This document shows positions 44,420 to 52,151 of a DNA stretch of 64,000 bases, piece after piece (within the stretch, counting starts at the first letter, position 1; each line of letters starts with the position of its first letter). The position numbers and the translations under genes are program-made. Source of the DNA: Hyphomicrobium sp. CS1GBMeth3 (lineage in GTDB: Bacteria; Pseudomonadota; Alphaproteobacteria; Rhizobiales; Hyphomicrobiaceae). Location: assembly GCF_900117455.1 (NCBI RefSeq), contig NZ_FPHO01000002.1:1-64000 (forward strand), given 5' to 3'. A model generated the notes under the pieces. That model had not been told where the DNA came from. It searched no databases and was given only the letters and a program-made list of their open reading frames with translations.

Positions 44420-45354
44420 TTGGTCACAACGGTCCTCCGCCCGATGAGAAGCTGACGCCGGCAGGAAAGGTCGAGCGCATCAAGGCATTACTCGATCGTG
44501 CTGATCTGACTGCGCAGCAAAAGTGCGTGGGCGCGAAAATAATTGCCGAGGCCGACCGCGATGGTGTCGCAGAGGTCCGCACGCCTGAGCTCCAGCGCGC
44601 CGCGAGTGTGCGCGACAGAGAGACGATATTTAAAGCCACTAGGGCGCTGAAGGTCGCCGACATCACCAAGCAGAGTGGGCTGGGTCAGTCTGGAAAGTTC
44701 TCGGTGCTGCCGCAGCATGTCGTCGACGAGATCGTTCACGCCCTTGACGCCGCGCGAACTGGTCGGGCCGGGACCGACCGGTCACAGAATGAGAGTGGTC
44801 GGGCCGGGCCCGACCGGTCCACATACCGCCAACCGGTCGGGTCTGACCCGACTGGTCCGACTGAACCCGACCAGTTGCTCGCGTCTCGTGCGCCCGCGCG
44901 CGTAAATAGACTTCCTTCGGAAGTAGTTATTTCTAAGTTAGAATCTCCCCCAACCCCCTCACACGTCCAGCCTGTAACCGACTGGCGCAGCGCCTTCGGC
45001 GCGGATGATGATCCCGATGTTCGCTTCGTCGGGGGCAAGCTGACCCTTCTCAACGGAACCCGTTTAGCTTGGATCGAGCGGTTTGGTGGCGACGAGGTTG
45101 CGCTAGATCTGGCGCTCATCGAGGCGGCCGGAAGCATTCAGCGGAGCAGTAATTCCGGTCTCAAATTACAGGTTGAGCGCAAGCTTGCCGGCATCGTTCG
45201 TGACGCGCGAGATCGCGACCGGAGATACAACGCTGCCGTCGAGCGAAATTCTCGAGGCAACTCACAAGGTGGAACGAAAGAGGGCAGCACTGCGCGCACG
45301 ATGCGGCTTGCGCGTGAGGCGGCTGAGCGTTCGAATGCAGGGGGGCGCCAATGA
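44416..45354 (+). CDS. Phage replication initiator-like protein with embedded origin
   Basis: 312 aa. N-terminal winged-helix part (LTAQQKCVGAKIIAEADRDGVAEVRTPELQRAASVRDRETIFKATRALKV), a low-complexity linker (about 115-160) coded by palindromic DNA repeats, and a basic helical C-terminus. The position after cro and the origin-like DNA in its middle match the lambda O gene layout. No sequence identity to O is claimed. Confidence 0.7.
   Translation: MIGHNGPPPDEKLTPAGKVERIKALLDRADLTAQQKCVGAKIIAEADRDGVAEVRTPELQRAASVRDRETIFKATRALKVADITKQSGLGQSGKFSVLPQHVVDEIVHALDAARTGRAGTDRSQNESGRAGPDRSTYRQPVGSDPTGPTEPDQLLASRAPARVNRLPSEVVISKLESPPTPSHVQPVTDWRSAFGADDDPDVRFVGGKLTLLNGTRLAWIERFGGDEVALDLALIEAAGSIQRSSNSGLKLQVERKLAGIVRDARDRDRRYNAAVERNSRGNSQGGTKEGSTARTMRLAREAAERSNAGGRQ
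44758..44945. other. Candidate replication origin: palindromic iterons plus AT-rich tract
   Basis: Three inverted-repeat iterons of about 24 bp, 44760-44783, 44797-44820 and 44833-44856, of form GGTCGGGCC...CGACCGGT, and a half site at 44861-44874 (CTGAACCCGACCAG). Directly after comes an AT-rich tract (44902-44945, with TAAATAGACTTCC and AGTTATTTCTAAGTTAGAAT) in an otherwise GC-rich gene. Iterons followed by an AT-rich unwinding zone inside the initiator gene is the lambda ori arrangement. Confidence 0.7.
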
Positions 45355-45950
45355 GCGACGCGGTGGGCAAATTCATCTCCATCGTCGCGCTGTGCTTTCC
45401 CAAGCCGCGTTTCGAGGATGAGGGCGACGAGGCGCTCTGGACCGGCTTGATGGTGCGCCAGCTCGGGCACTACGCGCCAGACGTGCTCTCGCGAGCTGCC
45501 GACACCGTGGTCAGAACGCGCAGCAAGAAAAAGGATGGCGCCTACTTCCCCGAGCCCTCGGAATGCATTGCAGCCTGCGAGAGCGCCAAGCGCGTCATCG
45601 AGGCTGAGCGCACGCCGATGCTGACGGTCAACAAGCAACCTTCCGGCTTCTCACCGGAACGGCATCGGCTGGCCTTGGATCTCCTGGGCTCGCCGATGGG
45701 CATCGAGGCCATCAAGGGCCAATGGCACGCCCAGCTTTACGATTTCATCTACCGGAACGCCCGCATGCCGGCCGGCACAGAGATCGGCGCGCTGAAGAGC
45801 GCGGCTGCGAGCCTCGTTCGAGAGGTTGAAGCGATCGAGCGCGGCGACATCAACGCGCATCCGGATCTGAACCACAAAAAGCTGGCCGAGCTCGGCCGAC
45901 ACGTTCTTGGCCGTCGCGAGAAGATCGCGGCTGCTGTCTCGACCAAGTGA
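45351..45950 (+). CDS. Phage replication-module protein, possible helicase loader
   Basis: 199 aa: VGKFISIVALCFPKPRFEDEGDEALWTGLMVRQLGHYAPDVLSRAADTVVRTRSKKKDGAYFPEPSECIAACE then a helical half. It overlaps the initiator gene by ATGA, the place of lambda P. That it loads helicase is inference from position only. Confidence 0.6.
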   Translation: MSDAVGKFISIVALCFPKPRFEDEGDEALWTGLMVRQLGHYAPDVLSRAADTVVRTRSKKKDGAYFPEPSECIAACESAKRVIEAERTPMLTVNKQPSGFSPERHRLALDLLGSPMGIEAIKGQWHAQLYDFIYRNARMPAGTEIGALKSAAASLVREVEAIERGDINAHPDLNHKKLAELGRHVLGRREKIAAAVSTK

Positions 45951-45976
45951 GCGTCTGCCTTTTGAGGGGAAAGCGG

Positions 45977-46441
45977 ATGACGACCAGAATCCTGATCAAC
46001 CACGTGAAGCGTGCAACGTGCGCCGTCTACGGCGTATCGAACGGGGACCTTGAGGCTCGCGACCGTCATCAACGGTTTGTTGAGCCGCGTCAGATGGCGA
46101 TGGCCGTTGCGAAGCAATTGACCGAGCAGCCTTGGGCTCAGATCGGCCGCGCCTTTGGCCGCAACGATAATACCGTGATCTACGCCTCGCGCGTGATCAA
46201 TGAGCGCGTTCTTGTATCAGCCAAGGATTACGAGACCTATTTCGAGATCGCCCGTCTGGCGCGCGCCTACGCGGCCGGTGACGACCCGTCGCCGAAGTTC
46301 AGCCGCAGCGCCGACCTTGGCTTCGTCCCTGATGAGCAGATCCGCGCCTTGCACGTCGAGGAAACGCCTCCGTGGATTATCGCGCAGCGTCTCAACGTGC
46401 CCGTTACCGAAGTCGCTCGCGTCATCGAGAAGGCTGTCTGA
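45977..46441 (+). CDS. Stand-alone DnaA domain-IV-like protein
   Basis: 154 aa. ILINHVKRATCAVYGVSNGDLEARDRHQRFVEPRQMAMAVAKQLTEQPWAQIGRAFGRNDNTVIYASRVI matches the DnaA-box-binding domain (family signature around RxxxxxxPRQxAMxLA and IGxxFGxRDHTTV), but no AAA+ domain is present. The end has a second HTH-like stretch, DEQIRALHVEETPPWIIAQRLNVPVTEVARVI. The ATG at 45977 has AGGGGAAAG. May guide or block host DnaA near the phage origin. Confidence 0.85.
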   Translation: MTTRILINHVKRATCAVYGVSNGDLEARDRHQRFVEPRQMAMAVAKQLTEQPWAQIGRAFGRNDNTVIYASRVINERVLVSAKDYETYFEIARLARAYAAGDDPSPKFSRSADLGFVPDEQIRALHVEETPPWIIAQRLNVPVTEVARVIEKAV

Positions 46442-47421
46442 TGGCGGATGCGAACCAAAAGGAGCGTCGGCGCGCCGCGGCCGTTCAGCGGCGCACGTTC
46501 AAGGCCCTGCAGCAGCTCGGCGTCGATCTCGAGACCGTGCCAGCGTCCGACCGGGACGCTATCGCCATCGGAGAGCGCAACATCGCCGCGCTCAACGCCG
46601 CTGCGGCCCGGATGCGGCAGGTCACGCACCCTACAGCGCCAACGCCGGAGCGCGTCGCGCACGCCATCTCGGCGCCCCAGGAGATCGAGGTGACGCCCGG
46701 GCAGCCGAAGGCGCACCGCTTCGCTTGGGCGCTTGAAGACATGCGAGACCGCCTGTCGGCGCGGCAGTACGAGTCTGCCCTGTGGTTGCGCATGACCTAT
46801 CTGGCAACCCGGCCGGCAAGCCGCGTTGCCGATCCGACGGCAGTCGGCGGGTCCTCGGACCCGTCGAAGCGCCTGCCGCTCACTGAACGGCAAGAGATCG
46901 CCGGTCGGGATCTGGACTGGGTTATGGACCGGATCGAGCAGCCGTTCCGATCCTGCATCCGCAACTTCGTGCTGGAAGAGATCAAGCAGGGTTCCGAGCG
47001 GTGTTTGACGGTGGCCGAGTGGGGCGCGCGCACGACCGGGTTGATCGGCGAGAAGGCGAGCCGAGCCGCTGGAACCGCAGCGATCATCCTTGCGTGTGCG
47101 CATCTGGCCAATGTGAAGGATGCCTATGATCAGTGGCAGAGCGAGCAGTGCTCGAAAACCGACCGCATGATGCGGTCGGGCATCGGGCATCGGGCGGCCC
47201 ATGGCGGATGGATCGTCGCGCTGTGGGATTTCTGCCACCGGCACGGCCGCCTGCCTAAAACTCAGGGCGAGATGGACGAGATCCGTGCCAGTCATGACAC
47301 CGATGCCGTCCGGCTTCGCACTGCGCCACCGATCGAGCGTGATCGGTGGCAGAAAAGGTCGGACAGATTGACATCGGTGGCATTGCGCGAGAGCGACGAG
47401 CGCCGTGTGAGGGTGGCCTGA
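46441..47421 (+). CDS. Phage protein at the late-regulator position
   Basis: 326 aa basic, helical. Parts such as AHRFAWALEDMRDRLSARQYESALWLRMTYLATRP and CLTVAEWGARTTGLIGEKASRAAGTAAIILACAHLANV. Its ATG overlaps the TGA of the DnaA-like gene. It occupies the place where lambdoid phages have a late regulator such as Q, but no motif proves this. Confidence 0.65.
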   Translation: MADANQKERRRAAAVQRRTFKALQQLGVDLETVPASDRDAIAIGERNIAALNAAAARMRQVTHPTAPTPERVAHAISAPQEIEVTPGQPKAHRFAWALEDMRDRLSARQYESALWLRMTYLATRPASRVADPTAVGGSSDPSKRLPLTERQEIAGRDLDWVMDRIEQPFRSCIRNFVLEEIKQGSERCLTVAEWGARTTGLIGEKASRAAGTAAIILACAHLANVKDAYDQWQSEQCSKTDRMMRSGIGHRAAHGGWIVALWDFCHRHGRLPKTQGEMDEIRASHDTDAVRLRTAPPIERDRWQKRSDRLTSVALRESDERRVRVA

Positions 47422-47422
47422 T

Positions 47423-47974
47423 ATGGGCGCGCGGCGGACATATCAGGCAGATATGCGTCAAAAATGCGGGAATTGGCGCATGTCGGAGGTCTTGCGGGTC
47501 GTGGGTGCCATCGGTGCCGTTGCGGCGCTGGGGTTGAGCGCGGCCATCCTGCTCGCCGTCGGGACGTCGACGATCGAACGGCTTTCCGAAGATCTCGATG
47601 CTGCGGATGACAAACTCGAGACGTGCCGGGCGGACTTGGCCGGCGCACAGCATCGGATCCGCTACGTCGAGCAGGTCAAGGCAGGGTTGTTGCGTCGGGC
47701 TGAGGCCGCGGAAGAATTGGTCCGCCGCTACAGTGCAGACGTCCTGAAACAGCACAGCGCTCGAGCGAGGGAAGCCGCGAGCGCCAAGGCCCTGAGCGTC
47801 GAAACGGCGAAGCTCAGGGCCTCCATAGTAGCCCTCAAGGCGGCTGCGATCGAGACGGGATCTATCGGCAAGATCTCTCCCGAGAAACCGGCCAGAAAGC
47901 GCCTGAAGCGGCGGAAGCCCGCAGTAAAGTCGGACCCGCATGAGTGGCTCTGGCGGGCAGTGGGGCCGCAATGA
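47423..47974 (+). CDS. Single-pass membrane protein with coiled coil
   Basis: 183 aa: a membrane helix (about residues 21-46, VLRVVGAIGAVAALGLSAAILLAVG), a periplasmic-type coiled coil (IERLSEDLDAADDKLETCRADLAGAQHRIRYVEQ) and a basic tail. The shape recalls an i-spanin, but the location in the middle of the phage is unusual for lysis genes. A start at 47480 is an alternative. Confidence 0.6.
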   Translation: MGARRTYQADMRQKCGNWRMSEVLRVVGAIGAVAALGLSAAILLAVGTSTIERLSEDLDAADDKLETCRADLAGAQHRIRYVEQVKAGLLRRAEAAEELVRRYSADVLKQHSARAREAASAKALSVETAKLRASIVALKAAAIETGSIGKISPEKPARKRLKRRKPAVKSDPHEWLWRAVGPQ

Positions 47975-48096
47975 GCGATCTATCTGATTTTCATCGCCGT
48001 GTCGCGGTGCGGGTCGCTTATCATCGGCGGCAGTTCGAGGGCTGGTGGGGGTATCTTATCGAGCGTCTGGACGAAAACCGGGCAAGGATTAATTGA
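47971..48096 (+). CDS. 41-aa phage protein
   Basis: MSDLSDFHRRVAVRVAYHRR then QFEGWWGYLIERLDENRARIN. ATGA overlap with the previous gene supports it. Basic helical peptide of unknown use. Confidence 0.55.
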   Translation: MSDLSDFHRRVAVRVAYHRRQFEGWWGYLIERLDENRARIN

Positions 48097-48102
48097 AGTG
48101 CG

Positions 48103-48288
48103 ATGAGCAAGAAGCAGATCAGCGAAATCGAGGACTACCTGCTCGGCCGCATCGCCTGGCTCGAGGAGACGATCCAAGCCTACGCCGGCAGCAAGGACGA
48201 CCTGCCGAGCTGGCGATCCGCGCTGGCGGAGGCCCGGCGGACGCTCAAGAAGGTGCGGGAGATCGTGAAAGGGGAGAAAGCACGATGA
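48103..48288 (+). CDS. 61-aa coiled-coil phage protein
   Basis: MSKKQISEIEDYLLGRIAWLEETIQAYAGSKDDLPSWRSALAEARRTLKKVREIV, mostly helix. ATGA overlap with the next gene. Unknown function. Confidence 0.6.
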   Translation: MSKKQISEIEDYLLGRIAWLEETIQAYAGSKDDLPSWRSALAEARRTLKKVREIVKGEKAR

Positions 48289-48656
48289 CGGCCTACGTGA
48301 TCACTGCCGACCGCGTTGAGATCAAGGACGCGGCCGGCAACATCGTCGCTCATTCGAACATGACGCTGGCTGAAGCCAGGGCAGCAATGGAGCGTGAAGC
48401 CGCTGGCCCCGCCGCGTATTGGCTGGGAGAGCTCATCTCATCGCTAGAGCGGGTTGATCGCGTTGCCATCGCCCTCCGCGACGCGGCTGACAAATTTCAA
48501 AGCCCCGTCGAATACTATGTTCAACCTGAAGCCCGGCTTCGTTGGGAAGAAGCGCATCCAGGGCAGGATTTCTATGGCGACGCGGCTATTGATGATCTGG
48601 AAAGCTGGCGAATCCTTGCCCGCGCCGCGATAGAGGCAATGGAGAAGGCGCGATGA
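48285..48656 (+). CDS. Hypothetical phage protein
   Basis: 123 aa. Begins with a short beta part (TAYVITADRVEIKDAAGNIVAHSNMTLAEARAAME) and is helical after that. Unknown; overlaps both neighbours by ATGA. Confidence 0.6.
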   Translation: MTAYVITADRVEIKDAAGNIVAHSNMTLAEARAAMEREAAGPAAYWLGELISSLERVDRVAIALRDAADKFQSPVEYYVQPEARLRWEEAHPGQDFYGDAAIDDLESWRILARAAIEAMEKAR

Positions 48657-49021
48657 CGCTCACGAAGGAGCACATCGATGCGCTGGTCTGGACCATTGGA
48701 GGATGCAGGATTTCCTGCACCCAGGACCGCGCAAAGGTCTACGTAGGCCTTCGTGATCTGGGCCTCATCGAGATGGGGACGAGCGTGCGTCTCGATCTGG
48801 CCCATCTGAGCGGCGCTGGGCGGGTAGACTTCACGGCAAGGTGTACAGCCGAAGGCCTGCGGGTGCTGAATGAGATTTCAGACAAACATAGGGAATCGGC
48901 GGAGCGGGCCGAGTTCAAACGCTTGCGTTTGAAATACGGCTACGAGACGGACCCTGTGTCGGCTGATGAGGCCAACGAGATGCTGGCAAACGCTCTGCAA
49001 AAGAAAACCCCGGAAGCCTGA
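48653..49021 (+). CDS. Hypothetical phage protein
   Basis: 122 aa: KEHIDALVWTIGGCRISCTQDRAKVYVGLRDLGLIEMGTSVRLDLAHLSGAGRVDFTARCTAEGLRVL has a winged-helix look. Its last codons (KTPEA) lie within the stem of a terminator serving the convergent gene. Confidence 0.6.
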   Translation: MTLTKEHIDALVWTIGGCRISCTQDRAKVYVGLRDLGLIEMGTSVRLDLAHLSGAGRVDFTARCTAEGLRVLNEISDKHRESAERAEFKRLRLKYGYETDPVSADEANEMLANALQKKTPEA

Positions 49022-49032
49022 GCCTCCGGGGT
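49006..49032 (-). terminator. Terminator of the 49037-49572 unit (27-bp repeat, copy 1)
   Basis: Minus strand: CCCCGGAGGCT / AGGCTTCCGGGG type stem followed by TTTTCTTTT. The 27 bp are identical to 49690-49716. Confidence 0.85.
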
Positions 49033-49036
49033 GAGT

Positions 49037-49240
49037 TTACGCGGGCCAGTCCTTCGGACGGTATCCCGCTAGGTATGCCTCTACTAGACGACGCTGCGGC
49101 TCCCGGATGTCCCGGCGACCTGTTTCCAGGTCATACTGCATTTGCCGTCGCTGCACTCCTGAATAGCCTAACATCGTGGCCATCTGCTCAAGAGTAAGCC
49201 CGAGACGCTCTCGCGCTCGGGCCATCTGTTGTGGGGTCAC
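49037..49240 (-). CDS. XRE-type HTH protein
   Basis: 67 aa: MTPQQMARARERLGLTLEQMATMLGYSG...RRQMQYDLETGRRDIREPQRRLVEAYLAGYRP, a minimal lambda-repressor-like HTH. Coupled (ATGA) to the 111-aa gene before it. Likely controls the palindrome-bearing promoter upstream of that gene. Confidence 0.8.
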   Translation of the reverse strand: MTPQQMARARERLGLTLEQMATMLGYSGVQRRQMQYDLETGRRDIREPQRRLVEAYLAGYRPKDWPA

Positions 49241-49572
49241 TCTTCGTTTCTTGTCTTGATTGTCGCGACGCGCTGGCAGTGGCGCTCGACAGCGCTGATC
49301 ATCTCCTGATCCTGCCCGTCCTCCACGACGCCGACAGCCTCAGACCCATTCACGTCTACGCGGTATACGTGATATCCGGTTTCGTTGGATGCGAGACCAT
49401 ACGCGCGCTCATATGTGCGCCCATACACGTGGAGATCTTCGTCGGTCAGTTTACAGGCCTCCTCCGGCCCGCCATTGCCGTCGGTCCACTCCGAGTTTGA
49501 CCAGCCGTTGAGATCGCGGGTGTCCGACCAGATGTAGCCAGAGTGATTGTCGATGAGGATGTAGTGTGCCAT
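49237..49572 (-). CDS. Hypothetical phage protein
   Basis: 111 aa: MAHYILIDNHSGYIWSDTRDLNGWSNSEWTDGNGGPEEACKLTDEDLHVYGRTYERAY...GYHVYRVDVNGSEAVGVVEDGQD. A soluble alpha/beta protein known to me only as a phage hypothetical. Has an AAGGACGAG site and its own promoter at 49616-49643; followed by the HTH gene, like a toxin-antitoxin or cargo-regulator pair. Confidence 0.65.
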   Translation of the reverse strand: MAHYILIDNHSGYIWSDTRDLNGWSNSEWTDGNGGPEEACKLTDEDLHVYGRTYERAYGLASNETGYHVYRVDVNGSEAVGVVEDGQDQEMISAVERHCQRVATIKTRNEE

Positions 49573-49615
49573 TTCTCGTCCTTTCGGGTTGGCCCATTGC
49601 CTTGCTAACAACACT

Positions 49616-49643
49616 AATTTAGCAGATTGACGCTGTATGTCAA
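49616..49643 (-). promoter_or_regulatory. Promoter and palindromes of the 49237-49572 unit
   Basis: Minus strand -35 TTGACA at 49638-49643, 16-bp spacer, -10 TAAATT at 49616-49621. Two inverted repeats overlap it: TTGAC-N7-GTCAA (49627-49643) and TGTATG-N8-CATACA (49635-49654), likely operators of the HTH protein. Confidence 0.7.
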
Positions 49644-49689
49644 GCGCCATACATAATATTTAGATCACGAATTGTTACAACCAGGAAAA

Positions 49690-49716
49690 AACCCCGGAAG
49701 CCTGAGCCTCCGGGGT
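49690..49716 (-). terminator. Terminator of the membrane HTH gene (27-bp repeat, copy 2)
   Basis: Same 27-bp stem as at 49006-49032, followed on the minus strand by TTTTTTCC; 32 bp behind the stop at 49749. Confidence 0.88.
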
Positions 49717-49748
49717 TCGACCATTTTACTGAACTCGATAAAATGGTT

Positions 49749-50840
49749 TTAGTCTGCGGCAACAAGGCGATGGCACCGGCCGACGCGCTGGGCAGCGGGA
49801 ATGAGATCCCGGCGCCGCATGTCCTTCAGCCACTTCGACACCGTGCCCTTGTTGACGCCGTGCGCCAGGGCGAGATCGTCCTGGCACTCGATCGTCTGGC
49901 CAAGGGCGAGGCGGGTCAGAACGTCCGCCTCGAAGGCCTGACGGTTGCCGCCACCGTTGCCACCCTTGGGGCGGCTCGGGTTGCCTGAGTTGCCACCGTT
50001 TCCGGCATCGGTGTCGTCTTGGTCGTCACCGATGATGGTTGACCGGGTTGCCTCGATGTCGTCGGCGTAGAAATCGGTCTGCGCCGTCTCGATCGGCAAC
50101 GGTTGCCGGGGTTGCGTAGTCACAGTTTCCCCGGTTGCCTTCGCCTTGCGGGTTGCCGGACGATGGCGGAACGCGAAACCGAGGCACCAGATGCCGCCGA
50201 GCTCGAACAGGATGGTCTGCACGAACGGGACGACGAGCAGCGAGCCTGCCTTGATCTTCGCCTTGTCGGCGCCAAACACGGCGGCGAGCGCGGCGAAGTT
50301 CTCGGCTTCCGGGGCCACAGGCTTCGGAGCGCCGAGGCGATCCAGATCGGCCTTGTGGCCCTTCACCGCGGCGTCGTAGACGGTCAGCGTGGCGCGCAGG
50401 CCGTCGCAGTGGCCCTTTCCCCGCTTGCCGTTCACACAGTCGTCGGCGAGCTTCTTGGCCGTCCCAGAATGCATGGCCTCGGCTTGTGCGAGCAGCGGCT
50501 TGATGCGCGCCCGTTCCTCGGCGGCAAAATCGGCCTCGGCTTGGCTCTGGAACGTGTGCTCGGCCTGTCGGCCCGTGCTCTTGTAGACCACGAGCGCCGT
50601 CCCGGTGAGGAACAGCACGGCAAAGCCGAGGGCGCCGAGGAAGTGGCGCGAGCGCCAAGCCTCGACGACGAGATGGCCGGTCAGCATGGTGCCCGACACG
50701 ATAACGACGGTCAGGCCATGCTTGAGGGCGAAGTCAGCGCTGCCGAGAACGACTTCCTCGAGCAGGATGGCCAGCGCCCCGGCCGTGAAGATGACGCCCG
50801 CCACTAGCGCGACGGCGCGTCCGATGATAGATGTAGGCAT
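49749..50840 (-). CDS. Membrane protein with C-terminal helix-turn-helix
   Basis: 363 aa. Three or four membrane helices at the N-terminus (about 5-90), a coiled-coil/extracytoplasmic part (EADFAAEERARIKPLLAQAEAM), another hydrophobic helix near 205-230 (GSLLVVPFVQTILFELGGIWCLGFAF), a Gly/Asn-rich linker, and an HTH end: RQAFEADVLTRLALGQTIECQDDLALAHGVNKGTVSKWLKDM. The ATG at 50840 has AAAGGATC. A membrane-tied DNA-binding protein; similar layouts exist in alphaproteobacterial phages, function unknown. Confidence 0.75.
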   Translation of the reverse strand: MPTSIIGRAVALVAGVIFTAGALAILLEEVVLGSADFALKHGLTVVIVSGTMLTGHLVVEAWRSRHFLGALGFAVLFLTGTALVVYKSTGRQAEHTFQSQAEADFAAEERARIKPLLAQAEAMHSGTAKKLADDCVNGKRGKGHCDGLRATLTVYDAAVKGHKADLDRLGAPKPVAPEAENFAALAAVFGADKAKIKAGSLLVVPFVQTILFELGGIWCLGFAFRHRPATRKAKATGETVTTQPRQPLPIETAQTDFYADDIEATRSTIIGDDQDDTDAGNGGNSGNPSRPKGGNGGGNRQAFEADVLTRLALGQTIECQDDLALAHGVNKGTVSKWLKDMRRRDLIPAAQRVGRCHRLVAAD

Positions 50841-50980
50841 GTCAAAGATCCTTTCCGTGAGAGGTTTGGGTTGAGACACGGCCCGGAGCGGTGACAGCCG
50901 CTGCCGGGCTTTTCGTTTTCCTGCTGGCGCAGGGCGCTGAACTCATCGGGATTGCCGATAAGTTCAGAACGCTGCGTCAT
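50804..50980 (-). CDS. Possible 58-aa phage protein
   Basis: MTQRSELIGNPDEFSALRQQ then ENEKPGSGCHRSGPCLNPNL. The ATG overlaps the stop of the 69-aa gene by ATGA, and the end runs 37 nt into the next gene. A hairpin (GCCCGGCAGCGG / CCGCTCCGGGC) lies inside. Coding is likely only for the first part by appearance. Confidence 0.35.
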   Translation of the reverse strand: MTQRSELIGNPDEFSALRQQENEKPGSGCHRSGPCLNPNLSRKGSLTCLHLSSDAPSR

Positions 50981-51186
50981 TGGGCGAAGTACACGGCGAC
51001 CTCAGGCGTCGCGCCCCCGCCGAGGACCAGGCCGCCGTCGCAGAGGTGGCGAAAGGCCTTCTCCTGAGATCCGTAGCGCTCGACGATGGCGTCGGCGTTC
51101 GCGAGAGCGAATTCCTCCCAAGCGCCCATGTCGTCGAGGGTGACGGCGATGCTGCCGTCCGTGAGCGTTTCAGTCGTGATGCCCAT
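50977..51186 (-). CDS. Small phage protein divergent from the second HTH gene
   Basis: 69 aa: MGITTETLTDGSIAVTLDDMGAWEEFALANADAIVERYGSQEKAFRHLCDGGLVLGGGATPEVAVYF. No family known. Its promoter region holds two ATGCA-N5-TGCAT palindromes shared with the divergent HTH gene. Confidence 0.65.
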   Translation of the reverse strand: MGITTETLTDGSIAVTLDDMGAWEEFALANADAIVERYGSQEKAFRHLCDGGLVLGGGATPEVAVYFAQ

Positions 51187-51240
51187 TTGAAATCTCCGCA
51201 GCTTCAGGGGCGTGCATCGCTTGCCTGATGATTTAATATA

Positions 51241-51287
51241 ATGCAGCCGCTGCATCTTTGTCCAGGGTTTAAATGCAGCCATTGCAT
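51241..51287. promoter_or_regulatory. Two operators of a second regulatory switch
   Basis: ATGCAGCCGCTGCAT at 51241-51255 and ATGCAGCCATTGCAT at 51273-51287, 32 bp apart, between divergent genes. The first overlaps a minus-strand promoter-like set (TGGACA, then TATATT near 51232-51237). Probably bound by the HTH protein at 51317. Confidence 0.75.
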
Positions 51288-51316
51288 CTTTTTCTGATGT
51301 GTGCTACGCGAGCCAC

Positions 51317-51532
51317 ATGAAAGATACGGCCTTCAAGCGCTGGCGCATGCAATTGGGGTACACGCAAGACGCGGCTGCTGAGGCGCTTGGATGCTCAAAA
51401 AGCCAAGTGGCAAATTGGGATGCGGGTAGAGACCGGGCACGCGGCACGCCTTCGGCGCCGCCGAAGGCGGTTCGGGTGTTGATGACGCTACAAGCTCAGG
51501 GGCAGAGCATCACGCCGTGGCCTGAAAAATAA
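51317..51532 (+). CDS. XRE-family HTH regulator
   Basis: 71 aa: FKRWRMQLGYTQDAAAEALGCSKSQVANWDAGRDRARGTPSAPPKAVRVLMTLQAQG, a standard small Cro/CI-type domain with recognition helix CSKSQVANWD. Divergent from 50977-51186, sharing the ATGCA operators, so it likely regulates itself and that gene. Confidence 0.85.
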   Translation: MKDTAFKRWRMQLGYTQDAAAEALGCSKSQVANWDAGRDRARGTPSAPPKAVRVLMTLQAQGQSITPWPEK

Positions 51533-51580
51533 GGCTTCGGGGGGTCGGATCATGAAACACTTGTTTCACGGGGGTGGCCG

Positions 51581-52054
51581 ATGAAAAAAGGGATCGTAGC
51601 ATTTTTGCTCTTCGGGGCCGTGGTCATGTGGCTGGCGGACGTGCGACAACCCGAGCCGCAGGCGCATGGCTACATGACCGGGTGGGACGGTGGCGACGGT
51701 CCGACGGGCCGGTTGCAGGATCCGCGCGCGACCGCCAACGCCAAGCTAGACGCGGAAATCCGCCACGCGATAGCGACCAAGGGCGTCTATGAGCCGCCGA
51801 ACGCCTTGCGGATCGATTACAAGAGTCGCGCGCTGACCCTCTGCTCCCGTTACGCAAAGAGCGCGGCTCGGCATCCATCTACGGTGAGCTTCTCGGGGTG
51901 GGGGTCCAGGGTCACTGTCAATGCGGATAACAGCGCCGACGTGACGGCGAGCTTCACCGCAAAGAACTCGTTCGGGTTGGAACTTGAGCACCGCATCGCA
52001 TGTCGCGTGACGCCATCGGGTGAGGTGACGGCAGCAATTACCGAGGCGGGATGA
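51581..52054 (+). CDS. Secreted or membrane-anchored phage protein
   Basis: 157 aa. N-terminal hydrophobic segment KKGIVAFLLFGAVVMWLADV, then a soluble domain with LTLCSRYAKSAARHPSTVSFSGWGSRVTVNADNSADVTASFTAKNSFGLELEHRIACRVTPSGEV, two Cys that may pair. Expressed just ahead of a terminator; could be a lysogenic conversion (moron) gene. No family recognised. Confidence 0.65.
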   Translation: MKKGIVAFLLFGAVVMWLADVRQPEPQAHGYMTGWDGGDGPTGRLQDPRATANAKLDAEIRHAIATKGVYEPPNALRIDYKSRALTLCSRYAKSAARHPSTVSFSGWGSRVTVNADNSADVTASFTAKNSFGLELEHRIACRVTPSGEVTAAITEAG

Positions 52055-52151
52055 TTGCGGCGCTCGCGTGTCAAAATCCGCGATAACTTTTGACGGCCTC
52101 TTGCCGGGGTCCAGGCAAATCACCTACTTCGTATATCGTTCCGAGTTTCTA

